The notes: a model not told the origin generated them from the letters alone. A DNA stretch of 64,000 nucleotides from Anaerosacchariphilus polymeriproducens (GCF_003363435.1 NZ_QRCT01000050.1:124001-188000), one strand, 5' to 3'; shown: positions 37,199-46,934, numbered from the stretch's first letter. Translations and numbers: made by a program.

Positions 37199-37227
37199 TT
37201 GACAAAGATTAATTAAAAAAATATAAT
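37199..37227 (+). promoter_or_regulatory. Perfect-consensus promoter of lacI
   Basis: TTGACA (37199-37204), exactly 17 bp, TATAAT (37222-37227), starting two bases after the alpha-galactosidase stop. ATTAATT is repeated around the -35 (about 37193 and 37209), a possible autoregulatory site. Confidence 0.85.
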
Positions 37228-37266
37228 AATGTTAAATTTATAAAATGAATAAGTACGAGGGATAAT

Positions 37267-38289
37267 ATGGGCAAAGTTAGATTGGCGGATATAGCCGAAA
37301 AAGTGGGTGTCAGTGCCGTAACGGTACATAATGCTTTGGCAGGTCATAAAGGTGTTAGTGACGAAATGAGATTTCGCATACAAAAAGAAGCGGAAAGTAT
37401 GGGGTACCAACAACCGGTTCCATCAGTTAAAAAAAAGATAAATGGTTTGACACAGGAGGATATAAAGATTGGTGTAATTATTGCGGAAAATTACCTGGCT
37501 CAATATGCGACATTTTATTGGAAAATGTATCAAGAACTGACAATTGCTGCGAGTGAAAAAGGATGCTTTACTATGGTAGAAGTGTTGAAAAAGGAGAATG
37601 AAAAACTTACCCTGCAATTACCAAAAGTCGTAACAGATCAAAGTATAGAAGGACTTATTATAATTGGAGAGATCGATAAAAAATATATTGCAAAGTTAAA
37701 AAGATGTATTCAGATTCCTATCGTGTTCTTGGATTTTTATGATAAAATTTTAGCGAAAGATGCAGTAATCACTGATAATTTTTATGGGATGTATCTGATG
37801 ACTGAATTATTATTTGAGCAGGGAATGGAAGACATTGGTTTTGTTGGTTCTATTTATGCCACCAGTAGTATTATGGACCGGTATTGTGGTTTCATGAAGT
37901 CGATGCTGGAACATAAAAAAAAGATATGGCCGGAGTGGTTAATAGAAGACCGTGACGAATTTGGACAGGTAAAGTTTGAGCTTCCTCAAAAGCTCCCTAA
38001 AGCATTTGTGTGTAATTGTGATTTAGCTGCAGGAATCTTAGTGCAGAAGTTAAGTGAGAAAGGATATCGCGTACCGGAGGATATTTCAATAGTCGGCTTT
38101 GATAACTATTTGTATCCGGGACTTGCAGATATGAAAATTACAACTTATGAAGTCAACACAAAAGCAATGACTAAAGTAGCTTTAAATAAAGTTCTGAAAC
38201 AGATTAAAAGTTCAAAAGCAGGTAGAGGGCTGGACATCGTATCAGGTCATATGGTGATAAAGCAAAGTGTGAAGATGAAACAGATATAA
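37267..38289 (+). CDS. LacI family regulator
   Basis: 340 residues. N-terminal helix-turn-helix and hinge (RLADIAEKVGVSAVTVHNALAGHKGVSDEMR, about 5-35), then a periplasmic-binding-like sensor domain ending in SIVGFDNYLYPGLADMKITTYEV, the standard LacI dimer region. Linked to the alpha-galactosidase gene just upstream, it probably represses it in the absence of an alpha-galactoside. It has its own very strong promoter and a terminator. Confidence 0.9.
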   Translation: MGKVRLADIAEKVGVSAVTVHNALAGHKGVSDEMRFRIQKEAESMGYQQPVPSVKKKINGLTQEDIKIGVIIAENYLAQYATFYWKMYQELTIAASEKGCFTMVEVLKKENEKLTLQLPKVVTDQSIEGLIIIGEIDKKYIAKLKRCIQIPIVFLDFYDKILAKDAVITDNFYGMYLMTELLFEQGMEDIGFVGSIYATSSIMDRYCGFMKSMLEHKKKIWPEWLIEDRDEFGQVKFELPQKLPKAFVCNCDLAAGILVQKLSEKGYRVPEDISIVGFDNYLYPGLADMKITTYEVNTKAMTKVALNKVLKQIKSSKAGRGLDIVSGHMVIKQSVKMKQI

Positions 38290-38291
38290 GG

Positions 38292-38318
38292 CAGGTGGCA
38301 TAAGTCACCTGTTTTATT
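38292..38318 (+). terminator. Terminator after lacI
   Basis: CAGGTGGC (38292-38299), loop ATAA, GTCACCTG (38304-38311; one G-U pair), then T4ATTT. Confidence 0.75.
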
Positions 38319-38329
38319 TGTTTAAAATG

Positions 38330-38343
38330 CGAACATTTGTTTG
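38330..38343. promoter_or_regulatory. LexA (SOS) box of uvrBA
   Basis: CGAACATTTGTTTG differs from the Gram-positive consensus CGAACNNNNGTTCG by one base and overlaps the -35 of the uvrB promoter. Confidence 0.78.
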
Positions 38344-38369
38344 CAATCAAATATATCCTATGCTATAAT
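38341..38369 (+). promoter_or_regulatory. Promoter of uvrB-uvrA
   Basis: TTGCAA (38341-38346), 17-bp spacer, extended -10 TGC-TATAAT (38364-38369). Confidence 0.75.
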
Positions 38370-38417
38370 CGGAGTTGAGCATTAGATTAGGTTAAATGAA
38401 CGGAGGTATACAATTTT

Positions 38418-40403
38418 ATGGATCATTTTAAATTAGTATCCGAATACCAGCCTACCGGTGATCAGCCTCAGGCGATAGAACAATTGGTGAAGGGATTTGA
38501 AGAAGGGAATCAATTCCAGACACTGCTGGGTGTTACCGGTTCCGGCAAGACTTTTACCATGGCGAACGTTATCCGGAAATTGAATAAACCAACTCTTATT
38601 ATCGCTCATAATAAGACCCTTGCAGGACAGCTTTATGGAGAATTCAAGGAATTTTTTCCTGAGAATGCGGTAGAGTATTTTGTTAGTTATTATGATTATT
38701 ATCAGCCGGAAGCGTATGTTCCGTCTTCCGATACTTATATTGCAAAAGACTCTTCCATTAATGAAGAGATAGATAAACTCAGACTGTCTGCTACAGCAGC
38801 TTTGGCAGAGAGAGAAGATGTGATTATCATATCCAGCGTTTCCTGCATCTATGGTTTGGGAAGTCCTATAGATTATAAAAATATGATGTTATCATTAAGA
38901 CCGGGCATGATATATGACCGAGATGATGTGATACGGAAATTAATTGATATACAGTACAACAGAGCAGATATAGACTTTAAAAGAGGATCTTTTCGTGTAA
39001 GGGGAGATGTAGTGGAGATTTTTCCGGCAGACTACAGTGAAACAATCATACGAGTAGAATTTTTTGGAGATGAAATAGATCGTATTACTGAAATTGATGT
39101 TTTGACAGGGGAAATCAAAGCCAGTTTAGAACACATTGCAGTATTCCCGGCTTCTCATTATGTTGTGCCCAAAGAAAAAATCATGCAAGCTGCAGGTGTC
39201 ATAGAGAAAGAGCTGGAAGAACAGGTGAAATATTTTAAAAGTGAAGATAAATTATTAGAAGCTCAAAGAATAGCGGAACGTACCAATTTTGATATAGAGA
39301 TGTTAAAAGAAACAGGATTTTGTTCTGGTATAGAGAATTATTCCAGACATTTATCGGGAGCTGCGCCAGGAATGCCGCCGCATACTCTAATAGACTATTT
39401 TCCTGAAGAATTTTTGATTATTGTCGATGAGTCTCATATTACGATACCTCAGATCAGGGGAATGTATGCAGGAGACCAGTCAAGAAAGAGTACTCTGGTA
39501 GATTATGGATTCAGACTTCCTTCGGCGAAAGATAATCGTCCATTGAATTTTGAAGAATTCGAAGGGAAGCTCGATCAAATGCTTTTTGTTTCAGCTACTC
39601 CTTCCAAATATGAAGAAGAGCATGAAATGCTAAGGGCAGAACAGATTATACGTCCAACAGGATTGTTAGACCCTCAGATTGATGTCAGAAAGGTAGAAGG
39701 CCAGATTGATGATTTGATAGGTGAGGTTAATAAGGAGATTGAACAGAAAAATAAAATTCTTGTGACTACGTTAACAAAGCGTATGGCAGAAGATCTGACC
39801 GCGTATATGCGTGAAGTTGGAATTCGTGTGAAATATCTTCATTCAGATATAGATACTTTAGAAAGGGCAGAGATCATAAGAGATATGCGCCTGGATGTTT
39901 TTGATGTCCTGGTAGGAATCAATCTTTTGAGAGAAGGACTGGATATTCCGGAAATATCGCTTGTTGCTATTTTAGATGCTGATAAAGAAGGGTTCCTACG
40001 CTCAGAAACATCTTTGATTCAAACGATTGGACGAGCAGCCAGAAATGCTCAGGGACGAGTTATTATGTATGGTGATTCAATCACTGATTCTATGAGGACT
40101 GCGATTGATGAAACGAATCGTAGAAGAAAAATCCAAGAAGAATATAATAAAGCTCACAAAATTACGCCTCAGACCATACAGAAAGCAGTTAGGGATTTGA
40201 TCAGCATATCCAAGAAAGTTGCCAAAGAAGAATATGAAATGAAGAAAGATCCTGAGTCTATGGACAAACAGGAATTAGAAAAACTTCTAAAGGATATCAC
40301 AAAACAGATGAAACAATCGGCAGCAGAGTTGAATTTCGAAGCAGCTGCCGAGTTAAGAGACAAAATGGTGGAGCTAAAGAAAGTATTACGAGATTTAGAG
40401 TAG
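38418..40403 (+). CDS. uvrB: Excinuclease ABC subunit B
   Basis: 661 residues. Helicase Walker [10 protein letters not shown] (about 35-43), the beta-hairpin tyrosine stretch [16 protein letters not shown], helicase motif II DESH, motif [15 protein letters not shown] and [13 protein letters not shown], and the C-terminal UvrC-binding UVR motif ([14 protein letters not shown]). It verifies damage and loads UvrC. First gene of an SOS-controlled pair with uvrA; ATG follows CGGAGG. Confidence 0.97.
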   Translation: MDHFKLVSEYQPTGDQPQAIEQLVKGFEEGNQFQTLLGVTGSGKTFTMANVIRKLNKPTLIIAHNKTLAGQLYGEFKEFFPENAVEYFVSYYDYYQPEAYVPSSDTYIAKDSSINEEIDKLRLSATAALAEREDVIIISSVSCIYGLGSPIDYKNMMLSLRPGMIYDRDDVIRKLIDIQYNRADIDFKRGSFRVRGDVVEIFPADYSETIIRVEFFGDEIDRITEIDVLTGEIKASLEHIAVFPASHYVVPKEKIMQAAGVIEKELEEQVKYFKSEDKLLEAQRIAERTNFDIEMLKETGFCSGIENYSRHLSGAAPGMPPHTLIDYFPEEFLIIVDESHITIPQIRGMYAGDQSRKSTLVDYGFRLPSAKDNRPLNFEEFEGKLDQMLFVSATPSKYEEEHEMLRAEQIIRPTGLLDPQIDVRKVEGQIDDLIGEVNKEIEQKNKILVTTLTKRMAEDLTAYMREVGIRVKYLHSDIDTLERAEIIRDMRLDVFDVLVGINLLREGLDIPEISLVAILDADKEGFLRSETSLIQTIGRAARNAQGRVIMYGDSITDSMRTAIDETNRRRKIQEEYNKAHKITPQTIQKAVRDLISISKKVAKEEYEMKKDPESMDKQELEKLLKDITKQMKQSAAELNFEAAAELRDKMVELKKVLRDLE

Positions 40404-40411
40404 GAGAAAGA

Positions 40412-40426
40412 ATGGTAGTCAGATGA
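40412..40426 (+). CDS. Four-codon mini-ORF coupled to uvrA
   Basis: ATG-GTA-GTC-AGA-TGA starts five bases after AGGAG, and its TGA overlaps the uvrA ATG as ATGA. The ribosome binding site is well spaced for this ORF and too far (16 bases) for uvrA itself, suggesting translational coupling. May equally be chance. Confidence 0.35.
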   Translation: MVVR

Positions 40427-43293
40427 ATAATAATAATGATAAACAATATATAAAAATCAGAGGAGCCAATGAACACAATTTAAAAAATATAAATTTAGAT
40501 ATACCAAGAGAGGCGTTTGTAGTACTTACGGGCTTGAGTGGTTCCGGAAAGTCTTCCCTTGCATTTGATACTATATATGCGGAAGGGCAGCGTAGGTATA
40601 TGGAATCTCTATCTTCTTATGCCAGGCAGTTCCTGGGACAGATGGAAAAACCGAATGTTGAACGGATTGATGGACTTTCTCCGGCTATTTCGATAGATCA
40701 AAAGTCTACCAATCGAAATCCGCGCTCTACAGTTGGAACGGTAACAGAGATTTATGATTATTTCAGACTTCTATATGCCAGAATCGGAGTACCGCATTGT
40801 CCGAATTGTGGGAAAGAAATAAAAAAGCAGACTGTGGATCAGATGGTGGATCATATTATGGAATTGCCAGAAGGGACAAAAATACAGTTGCTTGCACCGG
40901 TAGTCAGAGGACGCAAAGGGGAACATGTCAAACTGTTCGAACAGGCTAAGAAGAGCGGTTACGTCCGCGTGAATGTAGATGGAAATTTATATGAACTTTC
41001 AGAAGAAATTAAATTAGACAAAAATATAAAACATAATATTGAAATTGTAGTAGACCGTCTGATTATTCGTCAGGGTATTGAAAAAAGGTTGACGGATTCC
41101 ATTGAAAATGTACTGGATCTGGCAAACGGACTTTTATTAGTTGATGTTCAAGGTCAAGAACCAATACGTTTTAGCCAGAGTTTTTCCTGTCCGGACTGTG
41201 GAATTAGTATCGATGAAATTGAGCCGAGAAATTTTTCTTTTAATAATCCATTTGGAGCCTGCCCGGATTGTTATGGTTTAGGTTACAAAATGGAATTTGA
41301 TGAAGATTTAATCATACCGAATAAGAGTTTGAGCATTAATGAAGGCGCTATTGTTGTAATGGGCTGGCAGTCCTGTACAGATCCATCTAGTTTTACTTAT
41401 GCGATTTTGAAAGCATTATCAGAGGAATATCAATTTGATTTGGATACACCATTTGAAGAATTAAGTTCTAAAGTTAGGGATGTACTGCTTCATGGAACAC
41501 GGGGAAAAGAAATGAAAGTTTATTATAAAGGTCAACGTGGAGAAGGTGTATATGATGTAGCTTTTGAAGGAATTGTTAAAAATGTGGAGCGAAGATACAA
41601 AGAGACCGGTTCAGATACGATGAAACAGGAATATGAAAGTTTTATGAGAATTACACCTTGTAAAGAGTGTGGCGGACAGCGGTTGAAAAGAGAATCCTTA
41701 GCAGTGACGGTATCTGGGAAGAATATTGCTGAAGTGACTGATATGTCCATAGGAAGCCTTCATCAGTTTCTTTCGCAGATGCAATTGACACCTCAACAAG
41801 AAATGATTGGGAAACAAGTGTTGAAACAGATTCGGGCACGTATTGGATTTTTAATTGATGTAGGATTAGATTATCTTGCGCTGTCAAGAGCTACGGCCAC
41901 GTTATCAGGTGGAGAAGCTCAAAGAATCCGTTTGGCCACTCAGATCGGCTCCGGTTTGGTCGGCGTAGTATACATTTTAGATGAACCCAGTATTGGACTC
42001 CATCAAAGGGATAATGATAAACTTCTGAATACCTTAAATAATCTAAAAAATCTGGGAAATACCTTAATTGTGGTAGAGCATGATGAAGACACCATGCTGG
42101 CTGCGGACCATATTGTTGATATCGGACCGGGAGCCGGAGAGCATGGCGGTGAAGTTGTAGCACAGGGAACACCGGATGAAATTATGAATGTAGAAGAATC
42201 CATTACAGGAGCATATCTTAGTGGCAAAATTAAAATGGCGGTTCCGGAAGTAAGAAGGGAACCTAATGGCTATTTGGAGATAAAAGGTGCCGGTGAAAAT
42301 AATTTAAGAAATATAAAAGTGAAAATTCCATTAGGAATAATGACATGTGTAACAGGTGTTTCCGGATCGGGAAAAAGTTCTTTGATTAATGAGATTTTAT
42401 ATAAACGTTTGGCAAGAGATTTGAATCGTGCACGGACCATACCAGGTAAACACAAAAGTATGGAAGGTATTGAACAGTTAGATAAAGTAATTGATATTAA
42501 TCAGGCACCAATAGGGAGGACGCCTCGTTCCAATCCGGCTACGTATACCGGAATATTTGACCAAATTCGGGATTTGTTTGCTTCAACTCCTGATGCAAAG
42601 GCAAAAGGTTATAAAAAAGGCCGCTTTAGTTTCAATGTAAAAGGCGGAAGATGTGAAGCGTGCGGCGGAGATGGAATTATCAAAATAGAAATGCATTTTC
42701 TTCCGGATGTATATGTGCCGTGTGAAGTATGTGAGGGAAAACGTTATAATCGTGAAACCTTGGAAGTTAAATATAAAGGGAAAAACATATATGATGTGCT
42801 TAATATGACGGTAGAGGAAGCACTTGGCTTTTTTGAAAATGTACCATCGATTCACAGAAAAATAAAGACGTTGAATGATGTTGGATTGTCATATATTAGA
42901 TTGGGTCAGCCATCTACGACTCTTTCAGGAGGGGAAGCCCAAAGAATTAAACTTGCAACAGAGTTGAGTAAAAGGAGCACAGGGAAAACTATCTATATTT
43001 TAGATGAACCTACGACAGGATTACATTTTGCTGATGTTCATAAGTTGATTGAGATATTACGGAGATTATCAGAGGGAGGGAATACAGTAGTAGTAATTGA
43101 ACATAATTTAGATGTTATTAAGACAGCAGATTATATTATAGATATGGGACCCGAAGGCGGAGATGGCGGCGGCTTGGTAATAGCAGAAGGGACACCGGAA
43201 GAAGTTGCAAAGTGTAAAAAATCATATACAGGACATTATGTAGCGAAATATTTGAAAAAGGATAAAGAAGAAAGAAGAAGTTCAAGAAAGTGA
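40423..43293 (+). CDS. uvrA: Excinuclease ABC subunit A
   Basis: 956 residues, two tandem ABC ATPase modules: Walker [10 protein letters not shown] (about 37-45) and GVSGSGKSS (second half), signature motifs LSGGEAQRI in both, and zinc modules CPNCG, CPDCG...CPDCYGLG and CEACGGDG...CEVCEGK. It finds DNA lesions and recruits UvrB. The ATG lies 16 bases from the ribosome binding site; a four-codon ORF fills the gap. Lys/Arg-rich tail. comF follows. Confidence 0.97.
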   Translation: MNNNNDKQYIKIRGANEHNLKNINLDIPREAFVVLTGLSGSGKSSLAFDTIYAEGQRRYMESLSSYARQFLGQMEKPNVERIDGLSPAISIDQKSTNRNPRSTVGTVTEIYDYFRLLYARIGVPHCPNCGKEIKKQTVDQMVDHIMELPEGTKIQLLAPVVRGRKGEHVKLFEQAKKSGYVRVNVDGNLYELSEEIKLDKNIKHNIEIVVDRLIIRQGIEKRLTDSIENVLDLANGLLLVDVQGQEPIRFSQSFSCPDCGISIDEIEPRNFSFNNPFGACPDCYGLGYKMEFDEDLIIPNKSLSINEGAIVVMGWQSCTDPSSFTYAILKALSEEYQFDLDTPFEELSSKVRDVLLHGTRGKEMKVYYKGQRGEGVYDVAFEGIVKNVERRYKETGSDTMKQEYESFMRITPCKECGGQRLKRESLAVTVSGKNIAEVTDMSIGSLHQFLSQMQLTPQQEMIGKQVLKQIRARIGFLIDVGLDYLALSRATATLSGGEAQRIRLATQIGSGLVGVVYILDEPSIGLHQRDNDKLLNTLNNLKNLGNTLIVVEHDEDTMLAADHIVDIGPGAGEHGGEVVAQGTPDEIMNVEESITGAYLSGKIKMAVPEVRREPNGYLEIKGAGENNLRNIKVKIPLGIMTCVTGVSGSGKSSLINEILYKRLARDLNRARTIPGKHKSMEGIEQLDKVIDINQAPIGRTPRSNPATYTGIFDQIRDLFASTPDAKAKGYKKGRFSFNVKGGRCEACGGDGIIKIEMHFLPDVYVPCEVCEGKRYNRETLEVKYKGKNIYDVLNMTVEEALGFFENVPSIHRKIKTLNDVGLSYIRLGQPSTTLSGGEAQRIKLATELSKRSTGKTIYILDEPTTGLHFADVHKLIEILRRLSEGGNTVVVIEHNLDVIKTADYIIDMGPEGGDGGGLVIAEGTPEEVAKCKKSYTGHYVAKYLKKDKEERRSSRK

Positions 43294-43304
43294 GGTAGTA
43301 TTTA

Positions 43305-44039
43305 ACGAAAATTAAAATTAATAATAGGACGATAGTAGAAAATATAATCTCTTGGGTATTTCCCGGGAGATGTCCTATATGCCACCGTATTGTCAGTCAA
43401 AAAGGGAAAAAGGTGTGCAAGGAATGTGAAAAAAAACTAGAATATATTAAGGAACCACGTTGTAAAAAGTGTGGAAAAGCAATAGATAATGATATAAAAG
43501 AATACTGTTTCGAATGTGAAATGAAAGAACATGATTTTACACAGGGAAGAGGAGTATTTGTATATCAGGAAGAGATGAAGCAATCTATCTATCGATTCAA
43601 GTATAGGAATAAAAGGGAGTATGCTGATTTTTATGTGGAAAAAATTGCTGAAGAGTATAGAGAATGGATTTTCTCTTGCAGACCGCAAGTTTTAATTCCT
43701 GTTCCTCTTTATAAATTTAAAAAAAGACAAAGAGGATTTAATCAAGCTGAAATTTTGGCAGATAAACTAGGAAAAGTGCTTAATATTCCAGTAGAATCCA
43801 ATTTGGTGATCCGATGTAAGAAAACGATACCACAAAAAGAGCTTAGTGAAAAAGAAAGAAAAAATAATATGAAAAATGCTTTCAAAATCACACAAAGTGC
43901 GGTAAAATTAAAGAGGGTAATGTTAGTAGATGATATATATACTACAGGGAGTACGATTGATGAGGTGGCTAAAATACTAAAAAAGTCTGGGGTAGATGAA
44001 GTCTACTTTATTGTTGTCTGCGTCGGGCGAGGATATTAG
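43305..44039 (+). CDS. comF: ComF family phosphoribosyltransferase-like protein with non-canonical start
   Basis: Homology by eye begins well upstream of the first usual start codon (GTG 43413): the same frame back to 43305 encodes KIKINNRTIVENIISWVFP and then GRCPICHRIV...VCKEC, the zinc-finger head of ComF. The only stop-free start window has ACG at 43305, eight bases after GAGGT (overlapping the uvrA stop), so ACG initiation or an ATG-to-ACG mutation is likely; this gives 244 residues. C-terminal PRPP-binding motif MLVDDIYTTGST. ComF acts in DNA uptake/transformation. With GTG 43413 the product would be 208 residues and lose the first zinc cysteine pair. Confidence 0.78.
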   Translation, partial: TKIKINNRTIVENIISWVFPGRCPICHRIVSQKGKKVCKECEKKLEYIKEPRCKKCGKAIDNDIKEYCFECEMKEHDFTQGRGVFVYQEEMKQSIYRFKYRNKREYADFYVEKIAEEYREWIFSCRPQVLIPVPLYKFKKRQRGFNQAEILADKLGKVLNIPVESNLVIRCKKTIPQKELSEKERKNNMKNAFKITQSAVKLKRVMLVDDIYTTGSTIDEVAKILKKSGVDEVYFIVVCVGRGY

Positions 44040-44049
44040 GAGGTAGCTT

Positions 44050-44454
44050 ATGGATGTGCGTAATTGTAGGGAATGTGGAAGGTTATTTAATTATATAGGT
44101 GGAATTAAGTTATGTCCCGATTGTATAGAAGCGTTAGAAAAGAAATTTGCGGATGTTAAGGAATACATTTATCAAAATGAGAACTGCGGTATTCGCGAAG
44201 TTTCTGATGCTGTTGGCGTATCTGTTGCACAGATAAAGCAATGGGTAAGAGAAGAAAGACTTATCTTTTCGAGCAAAGCCGGAAGCGTTATTGAGTGTGA
44301 GTTATGTGGCGCACCTATTGTCACAGGAAAGTATTGCCAAAAGTGTAAGGATAATATGCAGAAACAACTTACTAGTGTTATGGATCATCCGACAGTGGAG
44401 AAATCACGCAAAGCAGTAAGAGATAAGGATCGTATGCGTTTTTTGGATAAATAA
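44050..44454 (+). CDS. yvyF: YvyF-like flagellar-operon protein
   Basis: 134 residues. N-terminal zinc knuckle CRECGRLFNYIGGIKLCPDC (ligands at about 6, 9, 22, 25), a central helix-turn-helix-like part (IREVSDAVGVSVAQIKQWVREERLIF) and a second CELC...CQKC knuckle. It matches the YvyF/TIGR03826 family, which in B. subtilis sits in the comF-yvyF-flgM order; here it follows comF by 10 bp, but no flagellar gene follows. Probable regulator; exact role unknown. Confidence 0.8.
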   Translation: MDVRNCRECGRLFNYIGGIKLCPDCIEALEKKFADVKEYIYQNENCGIREVSDAVGVSVAQIKQWVREERLIFSSKAGSVIECELCGAPIVTGKYCQKCKDNMQKQLTSVMDHPTVEKSRKAVRDKDRMRFLDK

Positions 44455-44463
44455 AGAATGAAA

Positions 44464-44512
44464 GGGGCTGTCCACTAGCTGATAAAATCAGCTGTGCCCA
44501 GCCCCATTTTCA
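44464..44512 (+). terminator. Terminator after yvyF
   Basis: GGGGCTG (44464-44470) pairs with CAGCCCC (44499-44505), enclosing a second stem AGCTGAT/ATCAGCT; ATTTT follows. Weak T tract. Confidence 0.65.
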
Positions 44513-44746
44513 TGCCTATTTTAAATGATTTGGTTTTTATTCCTAGTAGAACATATCATTAGTGACGTTTGTACGTAATCTAATGAATAATAAATACGTG
44601 AGAAGTACGTTTTTATGGACAAAAGTTAATTTATAATGAATGCGATAGAATTAATATATAAAAATGGGGTGATGGATTGAAAAATAAGTGAAGATAGTAT
44701 ATACAATATCTGAAATATCATTATATAAAGAGGCAGGTGAATTGAA

Positions 44747-45640
44747 GTGAAAGATTTTTCTTTTTGGGAAGAATATGAAGGAACATCAGAAGGTAGTGGT
44801 CGAAGTGAAAAAATTTGGCTGATAAATCCTGACACAGGACAAACAGGACTGTTTAAATATAAAAAAGATGAAAATACTACTGATCATGTTTCTGAATGCT
44901 TGGCTTACCATCTAGCACAATTAGTTGGAATTCCATGTGCAAAATTTGAATTAGGTGTTTATTTTGATAGAGAAGGTTCCATGAGCTATAATATAATTAA
45001 AAATAAAGATGAAATACTGATAGAGGGAATAAGTTTTCTGAATTATGAATATCCACATTATAATCCAGAAAAATTTATTGATGTTAAAAGTGGAGCAGTA
45101 TACTCGTTAGAAATGATAGAGAAAGTAATGAGTAAATTTATAAATTTTATTGATTTTTTAAAAATACCAATTTTTGATTATTTAAGTGGAAATTCAGATC
45201 GTCATCAAAGTAACTGGGCTATTTTAGTAAAAGGGATTAGAAAAACATTTTCACCTTTATATGATAATAGTTCATCTTTATGTGCATATTTATCAGAAAA
45301 TCAAATTAGAGGATATTTGGGAAATGATAAACTTAGATGGAGATCTTTAGTTCAAACTAAGTCTAAATCTTTGATTAGGAGAACAATAGATGAAAAAGAA
45401 AGACCAACGCACCTTGAAATGATGCAATATATTAAGGATAAGTATTATGACGAAACAAAAGACTTCGTAAAAAAAATAGTTACTGTGATGACTAAAGAAA
45501 ATATTTGTGATATACTAAATCGATATACGGATGTTGAATTGAAAAGAAATAAAAAAATCATTATTGAAAAGTTTCTATTAGATAAAACTAATGATTTGAA
45601 AGTTTTATACTTTGGAAAGGAGGAGGAAAATGTCGATTAA
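44747..45640 (+). CDS. HipA/HipT-like serine-threonine kinase, N-subdomain absent
   Basis: 297 residues. Starts directly at the kinase core: glycine/serine-rich loop GTSEGSGRSEK (12-22), ATP-binding lysine in GLFKYKK (about 37), conserved Glu50, catalytic loop GNSDRHQSN (148-156, Asp151) and metal-binding LYDNSS (Asp173). These match HipA-fold kinases (HipA/HipT/CtkA). The roughly 100-residue N-terminal subdomain of full HipA is missing. GTG start after AGGTG; -10-like TATAAT at 44632 with no clear -35. Overlaps the next gene by 11 bp. Likely a toxin or signalling kinase. More AT-rich than its neighbours, suggesting transfer. Confidence 0.82.
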   Translation: MKDFSFWEEYEGTSEGSGRSEKIWLINPDTGQTGLFKYKKDENTTDHVSECLAYHLAQLVGIPCAKFELGVYFDREGSMSYNIIKNKDEILIEGISFLNYEYPHYNPEKFIDVKSGAVYSLEMIEKVMSKFINFIDFLKIPIFDYLSGNSDRHQSNWAILVKGIRKTFSPLYDNSSSLCAYLSENQIRGYLGNDKLRWRSLVQTKSKSLIRRTIDEKERPTHLEMMQYIKDKYYDETKDFVKKIVTVMTKENICDILNRYTDVELKRNKKIIIEKFLLDKTNDLKVLYFGKEEENVD

Positions 45641-46319
45641 AAACGGTAAAGATTACTTGTACTTAGTATGGAAGTCTGATTCCACGCGAAGACAATATAT
45701 TATTGGTCAACTTTCAAAAAATGGACAATATGAATTTCAGTATTGTGGAGAGGTTCAGAGTGCTATAGAAGCCGGATTTACTCTACTTATTCCTTTTCCA
45801 GATATTAATACACTATATAGTAATAACGTATTGTTTCCAGTTTTCTCTAGCCGTTTGCCAGATAGAAAACGAAAAGATATTGTTACTATTTTAAAAAAAT
45901 ATGATTTAGAAAAGTATGATGCGTATGAGTTCTTAAAAAAGAGTGGGGCTAGGTTACCTATTGATAATTTACAATTTATAGATCCTATTTTAGATTTTAA
46001 CACCTCTTTTAAAAGAAGATTTTATATGGCGGGTGTAAGACACTATTTGGGGTGTGATGGAGAAGAGTGTGAAAATACAATTAATGTAACACGTGGAGAT
46101 GAGGTCTTTCTAAGAAAAGAACCATACAATAGTTTTGATTCTCATGCTATTCAAGTTATAAATGAAAATCAAAAACTTTTAGGGTATATTCCAAGATATT
46201 ATAGTGATGCTTTTACTAGAATTATTAATGAAGGAAGAAATATTAGCTGTTATGTTACTAATGTTGATAAAAATAAATGTTGTAGTGAGTGTATTACTTT
46301 GACTGTTACAGTGAATTAA
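45630..46319 (+). CDS. HipS-like (HipA N-subdomain) and HIRAN fusion protein
   Basis: 229 residues from ATG 45630 (AAAGGAGGAGG upstream, inside the kinase gene). Residues about 22-118 follow the pattern of the HipA N-terminal subdomain: IGQLSKNGQYEFQY, LLIPFP, then LFPVFSSRLPD...ILKKYDLEKYDAYEFLKKSG, parallel to the VFNFFDNLLPD region of HipA. Residues about 130-229 are a HIRAN domain (MAGVRHYLG..., VTRGDEVFLRKEPYNSFDSHAIQV, LGYIPR). HIRAN binds 3' DNA ends or damaged DNA in HLTF-type proteins. The subdomain missing from the adjacent kinase thus appears here, as in HipS/HipT. Predicted antitoxin or sensor partner. Confidence 0.72.
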   Translation: MSIKNGKDYLYLVWKSDSTRRQYIIGQLSKNGQYEFQYCGEVQSAIEAGFTLLIPFPDINTLYSNNVLFPVFSSRLPDRKRKDIVTILKKYDLEKYDAYEFLKKSGARLPIDNLQFIDPILDFNTSFKRRFYMAGVRHYLGCDGEECENTINVTRGDEVFLRKEPYNSFDSHAIQVINENQKLLGYIPRYYSDAFTRIINEGRNISCYVTNVDKNKCCSECITLTVTVN

Positions 46320-46370
46320 ATTATATAATTGATATAAACCTAACCAAATTAGTTGAAAAATGTGCAAGTC

Positions 46371-46416
46371 AAAAGCCATCCCAGTAATGTTTACTTATAA
46401 CGAGGATGGCTTTTAT
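46371..46416 (+). terminator. Terminator after the HipT/HIRAN module
   Basis: AAAAGCCATCC (46371-46381) with its exact complement (46404-46414), 22-nt loop; the 3' arm ends in T4. Confidence 0.75.
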
Positions 46417-46457
46417 GTGCCTTATAGGACGGCAAAATGTTATGTTTTATAAAAAAC

Positions 46458-46486
46458 TTTTCATAAAGTTTTATGTATGCTATAAT
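46458..46486 (+). promoter_or_regulatory. Promoter of the cdaA operon
   Basis: TTTTCA (46458-46463), 17-bp spacer, extended -10 TGC-TATAAT (46481-46486). Confidence 0.6.
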
Positions 46487-46526
46487 GAAATGACGTTCTA
46501 AAAAGAATTTTTATTTGAGGTGTTTT

Positions 46527-46934
46527 ATGTTAAATGAGGAAAGAACCAAGTTAATGACAAAAATGTCTATTCTTGAACAGAAAAACGGAAAAGAATGGAT
46601 AAAAATTGGAGATTATTATAAGAGTGATTATATTAGTCTTCAAATGCTGAAAACATTTTTTTCGACTTCAGTATCATTTGTACTTATTATTGGTTTGATA
46701 GTATTATATCAAATGGATTACTTATTTGAAAATTTAAATAAATTACAAATAACTCTTTTGGCGCAGATTGTAATAGTGTGTTTTGTTTGTTACAGTATTA
46801 TATTTCAAATAATTGCGTATTGGGTGTATGCAGTCCGATATCGAAATGCGAAAAAACATTTAAAGAATTTTAAGGAAAACATAGAAAAGCTTTCGGTTAT
46901 GTATAAAATTGAAGCGTCAGAAAATAAAGATTGA
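46527..46934 (+). CDS. Small two-helix membrane protein upstream of cdaA
   Basis: 135 residues from ATG 46527 (GAGGTG upstream). A cytosolic N-terminal stretch of about 45 residues, two membrane helices (about 48-68 and 80-105) and a basic, coiled-coil-like C-terminus (YRNAKKHLKNFKENIEKLSVMYKIEA). No family recognised. It opens the transcript leading to cdaA, cdaR and glmM, 25 bp before the next gene. Confidence 0.75.
   Translation: MLNEERTKLMTKMSILEQKNGKEWIKIGDYYKSDYISLQMLKTFFSTSVSFVLIIGLIVLYQMDYLFENLNKLQITLLAQIVIVCFVCYSIIFQIIAYWVYAVRYRNAKKHLKNFKENIEKLSVMYKIEASENKD

Noticed and set aside
41532-42855. Several - strand open frames inside uvrA
   Set aside because: Shadows of the codon bias of uvrA, without ribosome binding sites or recognisable products.
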